Shown piece by piece: positions 57,469 to 64,000 of a DNA stretch of 64,000 nucleotides. The position numbers and the translations under genes were made by a program. The stretch is from Paragorgia papillata (Eukaryota; Cnidaria; Anthozoa; Scleralcyonacea; Coralliidae): NCBI GenBank assembly GCA_035771165.1, contig JAWNZC010000232.1, positions 2,304,001-2,368,000 on the forward strand. The letters are read 5' to 3'. Below the pieces are notes generated by a model. It did not search any database. It was not told the DNA's origin and worked only from the letters and a program-made list of their open reading frames with translations. The stretch's first letter is position 1. Each line of letters opens with the position of its first letter.

Positions 57469-58600
57469 CTGTGTTCAAAGTGTTGAGAACACAGAGCTGA
57501 CTTAGGCTTCGGCACAAAATCTGGTCTGTGAATCCTCACAAATCGTGTCCATTGTTTTCGATTGGCTTCATCTTTTGGAAATGTATGCATTGAAACACCA
57601 TGTGTGTCCAACGTGTTCATGCAACTTACTTTATTCGGCCCAGCGGCAACACAATACTGACCTACGCGTTTTTATTTTAATTGTCCCGCTTTTTGTTGCT
57701 TTGCATACTATGCGGCTGAACTGAAGTGCAAAGATATTTACGTCGCAGCCTGGATATCCACACACATCCGGCCGCGCGAACTTTGTCGCGTAAAGTGAGC
57801 ATTGTTTGACTTCGATTTTTGTTATATAAAAGGGTACGAAATTAGATTAAAACACCCGAAACCTAACTTTTAATCTTTTCTTGGTGAAAATATCCAATAA
57901 AAATTTTCGTTTCATAGGCACTTTAATTTTTCAATTTTAGTAATAACCGGTCTTCACTGGTTTGCAAAGATCGCTCAGGAATTGACCAATCAGATTGCAG
58001 AAAAATCGCGTTAGGTGTTGCATTTACGTATTTTCAGCAATTTCTTTCCGGAATTGAGCCAAACAATTTGCAGTTGATTTACCTGTTCCGCTATTACATA
58101 CGACACCGCGGCATCTAAGAAGTGCAAACAATCGTGTTTCGCCTATCCTCGATGCCTGCAACTGGCCAAGTACTGCTCGCTTCCTGTACAACCAACGCAA
58201 TTTAGCCGTATTCCCAACCTCAAAGAGCTGCTCTAGGCTCTAGCTCCAGGGGAGAATTTAATAATCTTGCAAAACGCTACATTTACGACAATTAAAACGA
58301 GCTTCAATGCGAGTTTAACTTGTTGGAAACCTTTAAGTGACATATAAGGCTATGAATATGTTAAACGTAGTTTACATCTGTAGAACCGATTTAAGCTAAT
58401 TTAACGAAGATTGAAAGTGTCTTAAAGCTCTTTTTCGTCCTATGGGTGTCATACATCATGCATGGGGACTAAACATCAAGGCCAGCACAGCTTAGTATAC
58501 ATGAATTATAATTGAGAGTTGTGTTACTTATTAATAATATATATGTGTATACTATCAAAACTAAATAGAGTATCAGATGCTTCACCAATGTGATGTGTTC
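57469..58600. other. no gene; one transposon end fragment
   Basis: Near 57895-57935 the sequence AATTTTCGTTTCATAGGCAC matches, as complement, the end of the foldback family at 37681-38712. Otherwise nothing recognised. Confidence 0.4.
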
Positions 58601-58602
58601 AG

Positions 58603-58715
58603 CCCTTAATTATAAAATTCCGCGTGTCATGTTACAAAATCACATGCGATCACATGTGGTTCACATCTTATCAGATGTGGTTTACATGTGATCACATGTG
58701 GTTCACATGTTAGGT
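58603..58715. repeat. CACATGTGATCACATGTG word cluster, copy 2
   Basis: Starts CCCTTAATTATAAAATTCCG and contains GATCACATGTGGTTCACATG words, related to 18420-18612. The shared terminus CCCTTA..AAAATTCC suggests a transposon end. Confidence 0.75.
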
Positions 58716-58816
58716 TATGGTAATTTATTTGAAATTATTTAAAATCTGAAAATATGATTATGATTATAGATTTAGGGTAGGTGTTGGGATAGGTTATAAC
58801 AAAAAGAGTGGGAGGT

Positions 58817-58829
58817 GGTGTGTGTGTGT

Positions 58830-58860
<31 letters not shown>

Positions 58861-58862
58861 GG
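58817..58862. repeat. (GT)n followed by a G19 run
   Basis: About 14 GT dinucleotides pass into an uninterrupted G run. Confidence 0.95.
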
Positions 58863-59169
58863 TTACATTATAGCAATTTTTAAAACTAAATTAATAGCTG
58901 AAATGTAGGTTTTGAATAGGTTATAAGTTTAAAAAAATAAGAGGTGAATGGAAAGAGTTAGGTTATATTAGTTTTTTTTATTTAAGCTTTTCTGGGATTG
59001 AACGCAAGGTGCAATAATAATAAACAAAGGATACGAGGGATTTGCATTAATGTATTTAAGGTATAAGCTTTCAATAGAATCGTTACATCATAACATTTAC
59101 AATAGTCGCATAAAATAATATATTATATACGTTGTATGTTGTCCATAATTTATGGTATCACAGTCACTT
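58863..59169. other. no gene recognised
   Basis: AT-rich sequence with A and T runs only. Confidence 0.45.
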
Positions 59170-59388
59170 AACACTTTGAAGCCTGGACTTCTCGCTGTGC
59201 TGAATAAAATCGTCTGGCGTTAGTCAGGATAAACCTAACAGACTCGTCGTCCGGCTTTAAATAGTTAAAGAGATAGGTTTTAACACTTTAGCCTGGACCT
59301 CTCTCTGTACAGAATAAATTCGTCTGGCGTTAGCCAGAATAAAATACCAAAGGCTCGTCGTCAGGGTTCAAAGGGTTAAACATTTTCA
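59170..59388. mobile_element. two relatives of the TTAA-CCCTTTGAAGCC MITE
   Basis: Two blocks (59170-59275, 59278-59386) repeat the text of the MITE at 50350 (CAGAATAAATTCGTCTGGCG, GGACCTCTC, CAAAGGGTTAA). A partial relative is at 38711-38790. All contain AATCGTCTGGCGTTAG-like cores. Confidence 0.7.
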
Positions 59389-59929
59389 TACAGGAAACTG
59401 AAGTTTTGATTGGGTTTGTCTCTATAAAAAAATCCTTCAGTAAGTGTATATAAGTTTGAGGAAGTATAAATAACAGAAATTTGTTATTTTATTCTTGGCT
59501 TATTGTGATAGCTGACATCATTGTGAATATTTTAAGCTGATAATCTTTGTTGTAAAAAATCTTAAAAAATGGTTTTGTAAGTAATGTAAGTTTTCAGGAG
59601 ATTGTTCTGTTATAACATTAAAAAAAACTGTATAAAATCCGTTATATACGATACGTTGCACATAATGTGTGTATATTAGAGTCACTTGGGAATTTTTTAT
59701 TTAGATAGCCAGTTATCTAAAAAACTGAAGGGAAATATACTTATTTTGTCAATATCAGACAAAAATGACTTTTTTTAAATAGGATGGATAAAAAAATAAG
59801 AGAAATTAATTACAAACTAAAAATCTCAGCATGTAAATGTAACAAATTATACTGCAAAGGGCTGAACAGTGTAGAATCCTGCGAAGTGGAATAGAGTGCT
59901 GTGTAGTGCATTAAACTGCAGTTAACACG
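59389..59929. other. no gene recognised
   Basis: AT-rich. Some text (GATAGCTGACATCATTGT, TTTTAAGCTGATAATC) matches 40030-40080, so part is a dispersed repeat. Confidence 0.45.
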
Positions 59930-60545
59930 GGACGAAAAGTTAGATTTGCAATAGATTTGCATGCTTGCAAATTTATTGCAAATTTAATAAACTAAATTTG
60001 CACAACTTTGCACATGTGTATTTTCAACTTTGCACTTAATCAAATTTGCATCATCTTTTCCCATAACTTTGCATCCATGCAAATTTAATTCAAAATTTGC
60101 AATAGATTGGCACATAGTGCAAATTTAGTGCAAATATGACAACTAAATTTGCACAACTTTGCGCATGTGTATTTTCAACTTTGCAGATTAAAAGTTGGCA
60201 ATAAATTTGCACACATATTTGCATACGAAAAATTCAATTGCAAATCTGTAGTTAAATTTGCATTAAATTTGCAATATAGTGCAAAGTTACTGCAAATATA
60301 ACGTTACACAAATCAAATTTGCACATGTGATTTTTCATCTTTGCATAGTCCGGATTTGCAACAAATTTGCACACACATTTGCATATGAAAAATTCAATTG
60401 CAAATCTGTAGTTAAATTTGCACTAAATTTGCAATATAGAGCAAATTTACTGCAAAGGTAATACACCAAAATTGCACAAACTTGCGCCAGTGTTTTTTTA
60501 TTAACTTTGCTGATTTAAATCTGCACATAAATTTGATATGAAAAT
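59930..60545. repeat. TGCAAATTTGCA palindrome-word array
   Basis: Dozens of overlapping AAATTTGCA/TGCAAATTT words over 0.6 kb, with larger near-duplicate blocks (GAAAAATTCAATTGCAAATC at 60228 and 60387). It begins at AACACGGGACGAAAAG, which resembles the CCACGGGAAAACG terminus of the 4.2-kb element. No ORF. Confidence 0.85.
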
Positions 60546-60672
60546 TTTTGGTGAAAATTAATATTACATATCCAATGTAACAGTGGAAATTAATCAAACT
60601 ACAATAATTTAGAACGTCTTAAGTTTTGAAGATTTCATGAAGAGATTTGTCATAATTTTAACAATATAAATA

Positions 60673-60912
60673 TCATTCTTTCTTTTCTAAATCCTCTATT
60701 TTATTAACGAGAGATCTTGTGTTTGAAAGGAACAAAGATGGCAAAGAAACCCTTGAATGAACAGATGCAGTTTGCATATTGGAGACTGGCATATCGGTAC
60801 AAGGGATTGGTGTTAGATTGCACAGATTACGGTTTCGCCCTACTATATTACCAAACGTGCGAGGCGCATTATCAGAAGGATAAGTAACTCGGACAGGAAC
60901 AATGTGTGTCAC
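60673..60912 (-). pseudogene. N-terminal fragment of a LINE endonuclease ORF
   Basis: The minus strand ends VSLPSLFLSNTRSLVNKIED then LEKKE and stop. LSNxRSLxNKxDEL is the conserved opening of the endonuclease ORF in CR1/L2-type LINEs. The preceding residues (TYPSDNAPRTFGNIVGRNRN) are a variable leader. The rest of the element is missing. Confidence 0.6.
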
Positions 60913-61064
60913 ATCTGAAATATGAATGAAGAGTATTTAGTTTCTCATCACGTCGCGTCGGTGTTCGTGATGGGTTCACATGCCGTGGGATACTGTTTGC
61001 AAGACCTGTTCGAAAAAATAACCCATTTCTTTGGTACTGGTTGTTGCTTCATTTAATTGATTGT

Positions 61065-61440
61065 TTCTTTACGTCGCTAGGTTTACAGCGTGAATTAGTG
61101 TGAAAATATAAAATTGATGACGTTACTGCATGACGTTACTGTTCGGCCTTCTTGGATTCTGCCATATTGAATTTGTGACGTCATTAGATGAACTTATATA
61201 ACACAAAATTCATGGAATTATATTAAAAATACTAAAGTTAGTCAAATACTCAAGAAAATAAAAAAATATGTACTATATTTAAGCAGTCATCAAAGAAAAA
61301 AGTCATCAGTTAAACGTCATCAAAAACGTGGTTGCTACGGCAACGCTAATCAGTGTAAAAAATATTTTACACCCAGAAATGTTCCGCACTGTTTATTAAG
61401 CGGGCACTGTTTATTAAGAGATTCCGGTTGATGTACATTT
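61065..61440. mobile_element. piggyBac-like family fragment, inverted
   Basis: The reverse complement matches 23590-23900 and 30800-31160 (GACGTCATTAGATGAACTTA, AACGTGGTTGCTACGGCAAC, GGAACATTTCTGGGTGTAAA as complements). No terminus is present. Confidence 0.7.
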
Positions 61441-63285
61441 CAACGATTTCCCGCCAAAATATTTAATTAAATTAAAAACCCTGTAAGTGAGACAAGACCG
61501 CCTCTCGTCTCCCACCTTTCCGATTTCGCCCGCCTGCCTTTCTCCCGTCAGAAAAAGAGAGGCGGACTTGGAGCAAGTCTAGAAGTTTCTTAAAAAACAG
61601 CAAAGCACTTATGCCCAGACGCATAAATTAATGGCCATGGTGTGCTTTATTATGCAGAAATCAAGATGGTTGATTTCAACGGAGCTTATTATGGTGAAGT
61701 TAGTTTTAAAGAAATTAAAGAACAAAAACGTCATTTAGATGACCAGGCTTCAGGGCTAGCAGGGTACCCCAGCCCTAGAGCCGGGTGGAGCACCTAGAGT
61801 TACGCCACTTAGTCTGCGCACAATTTGAACATCAAAGGTACACTATAGTAACCTAAGAAATGTTTGCGCCAAAACACAAATAGTTGAAAATATTGCTTGG
61901 ATCAACCGCTATAAAATATATGAAACATTGCACTGCGGAATACAAACATTAATTCCAGTTGTTTATAAAAGGGACTTCTTCTCCAATAGCAATACAAATA
62001 GAACGTTTTCCCCACCCTCTTTGTCATACCCAGCTATGAATTTTCTGGAAATTCGTTGGACTGGTATGAACGATGCAGGACCAAAACTCTCGAATACGTT
62101 AGCGCACCAAACTTTAGGGGTTCCTCCGGATCTTCCACACAGGAACCGGTGGAGGTGGCGCTGAAAGCAGCTAACGCGTGCAAAACAAAAGGTACATCTA
62201 CGAAGACGGAAACGAATGGACTGCTTTTGCAAATGGACTGCTAGCGCTGTCGTATTCGATGTTTCCATGGATGCGTCATCGGAAGTCGTCGGAATAGAAG
62301 TCGGAGCCTTGTTCATAGTTTTATTGGCCAATCATATCTCAAGAAATTTCCCGCTAAAACACACTTATTCAAGCAAGAAGATGACGGGTTGGTTTAGTCT
62401 AAATGGACACAAGGAAAAAAATCATTTTTTTATAGTGAGCATCTACAAAAAACGCCGTCATTTGTCATCAAAGTGGTGCCTTAGGAAACCTCTGTTGTTT
62501 ATCCCGTACTATCTGTCTGAATATGTGGATTTTTGACGTCCAAAAAGCTTGTTAAACACTGCAGTGACGGTACTGTACAAACAAAAACAGAAAACGATGA
62601 TTGATCACGAAAAACGACGCCAAAAAGTTGAAGAAATCGCGTTACTTTGATAAAAAGAGGTTAGTAAACTAAAGGAGTGTGAACTATTAGTAATAGTATT
62701 CTGTATCTTGGATTAAATTCCAGTATTCCACAACGGGATAAATAGCGTTTGCATCATCGAAGTCTTCGAAAAATATACATTTTGACAGTGTTTGACCCAT
62801 ACATCAAATATCTAAGTTTGGCATGTAAAAACAAGTTAAACCGTTACTAGTTTTTGTATTTTATTAATGTATTTTATAAGTTAAAGCATTTTGTGGTTAC
62901 TCTTTGCAACTCTTTGTTTTATAAATAAAAGTTTATATATCAAAGGCTGTGTTTTTCAATTCTTTTTTTGGGCCAGAGCTTAACAAAAGAACACCAAATT
63001 AAACATAAAGCCATAAAGATATTCTACCAACTAAACAAAACAAGTAAGTAGAAATAAAAAAAAATGTTTATTTTTAAGTGCAGCTAATCCCATACCTATA
63101 TAATACTTTTTATAGCTGATGCATTATTTAAGATGATATTTATAATATTGTACTGTATTGCATTGTATTTTGCTTGAATGTATTGCAGTTTTGTAAACAT
63201 TTCTTTTATTATTGTATAGTTTTACAGTGTATTCAAAGGTATAAACATTCTCTTTTTATTGCAGAGTGCTGTATTGTATATTGCA
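61441..63285. other. no gene confidently recognised
   Basis: The minus strand 62331-61963 is open for 122 codons (MNKAPTSIPTTSDDASMETS near its start, RCTFCFARVSCFQRHLHRFL in the middle). A second minus frame in the same place reads CVEDPEEPLKFGALTYSRVL. One may be a host exon, but neither has clear splice partners. The rest is AT-rich. Confidence 0.3.
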
Positions 63286-63855
63286 TTGTGTTGTGTTGTG
63301 TTGTGTTGTGTTGTGTTGTGTTGTGTTGTGTTGTGTTGTGTTGTGTTGTGTTGTGTTGTGTTGTGTTGTGTTGTGTTGTGTTGTGTTGTGTTGTGTTGTG
63401 TTGTGTTGTGTTGTGTTGTGTTGTGTTGTGTTGTGTTGTGTTGTGTTGTGTTGTGTTGTGTTGTGTTTTTGTGTTGTGTGTTGTGTTGTGTTGTGTTGTG
63501 TTGTGTTGTGTTGTGTTGTGTTGTGTTGTGTTGTGTTGTGTTGTGTTGTGTTGTGTTGTGTTGTGTTGTGTTGTGTTGTGTTGTGTTGTGTTGTGTTGTG
63601 TTGTGTTGTGTTGTGTTGTGTTGTGTTGTGTTGTGTTGTGTTGTGTTGTGTTGTGTTGTGTTGTGTTGTGTTGTGTTGTGTTGTGTTGTGTTGTGTTTGT
63701 GTTGTGTTGTGTTGTGTTGTGTTGTGTTGTGTTGTGTTGTGTTGTGTTGTGTTGTGTTGTGTTGTGTTGTGTTGTGTTGTGTTGTGTTGTGTTGTGTTGT
63801 GTTGTGTTGTGTTGTGTTGTGTTGTGTTGTGTTGTGTTGTGTTGTGTTGTGTTGT
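63286..63855. repeat. (TTGTG)n microsatellite, 570 bp
   Basis: About 114 copies of TTGTG with only two interruptions, TTTTTGTGTTGTGTG at 63466 and TTTGTG at 63694. It is open in five frames, which are simple-repeat artefacts. The uniformity implies recent expansion. Confidence 0.98.
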
Positions 63856-64000
63856 ATTGTATTGCTTATTGTACTGCATTGCATTGTAATATTGTATTAT
63901 ATTATATATTATATTATATTGTATTATATTATATATTATATACAAGCATTTATCTTTTAAGTGCTGCTTAACTCATACCTATTTACTACCTATTTTTTAT

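Noticed and set aside
63174..63971. ORFs of poly (VLCCV) and (TTQHN) in five frames
   Set aside because: Translation of (TTGTG)n in all frames; not a gene.

Overview
This window reads as animal nuclear DNA. It is AT-rich and intron-bearing, with GT-AG exons whose phases match, vertebrate-unlike short genes, and repeats of most known transposon classes. The content fits a marine invertebrate, most likely a cnidarian. The pointers are a P2X7-type C-terminal domain gene, a SAM-like gene, Kolobok/THAP-like, hAT, piggyBac-like and R4/Dong-like elements, and conserved-looking MITEs. The organism assignment is inference only. No bacterial, plasmid or organelle gene is seen.

Layout. 0.2-3.3 kb: three minus-strand exons of a host gene whose Asn-coding (AAT)n tract is split by an R4/Dong-type retrotransposon (545-2676). 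3.7-8.0 kb: a complete 4.2-kb element with perfect 31-bp inverted ends, arrays of a CGTTTGAACG word at both ends and a 0.5-kb inverted repeat inside. 8.9-9.2 kb: two minus-strand exons of a small gene. 9.8-16.7 kb: CACTG...CAGTG ends enclosing the first five exons of a plus-strand SAM-like gene, whose last two exons (to 18.33 kb) lie just outside. 17-22.8 kb: palindrome-word arrays, one lone first exon (19219) and MITEs.

23-34.9 kb: a transposon graveyard. A LINE endonuclease/RT is split by piggyBac-like sequence, a Harbinger-like MITE, a solo LTR and a Tc1-like MITE. A broken Tc1/mariner transposase follows, then another LINE split by a 1.1-kb hAT element with 8-bp target duplications. 35.5-39.9 kb: long foldbacks and the second copy of a 1.2-kb dispersed repeat. 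40.3-41.3 kb: a P2X7 C-terminal-domain gene with two nonsense codons. 41.4-42.4 kb: LINE RT.

42.8-49.2 kb: two large adjacent minisatellites with 20-bp units, each about 3 kb. 50-57.5 kb: TA- and TTAA-target elements, including a 756-bp TTAA element that carries gene exons and a 3.1-kb TTAA element that carries a THAP-like gene remnant and a tRNA-type SINE. 58.6-60.5 kb: more palindrome-word arrays. 63.3-63.9 kb: a 570-bp (TTGTG)n tract.

The genes do not form a pathway. The main themes are nested transposition, genes or gene fragments lying inside or across transposon boundaries, and arrays of element-specific palindromic words.
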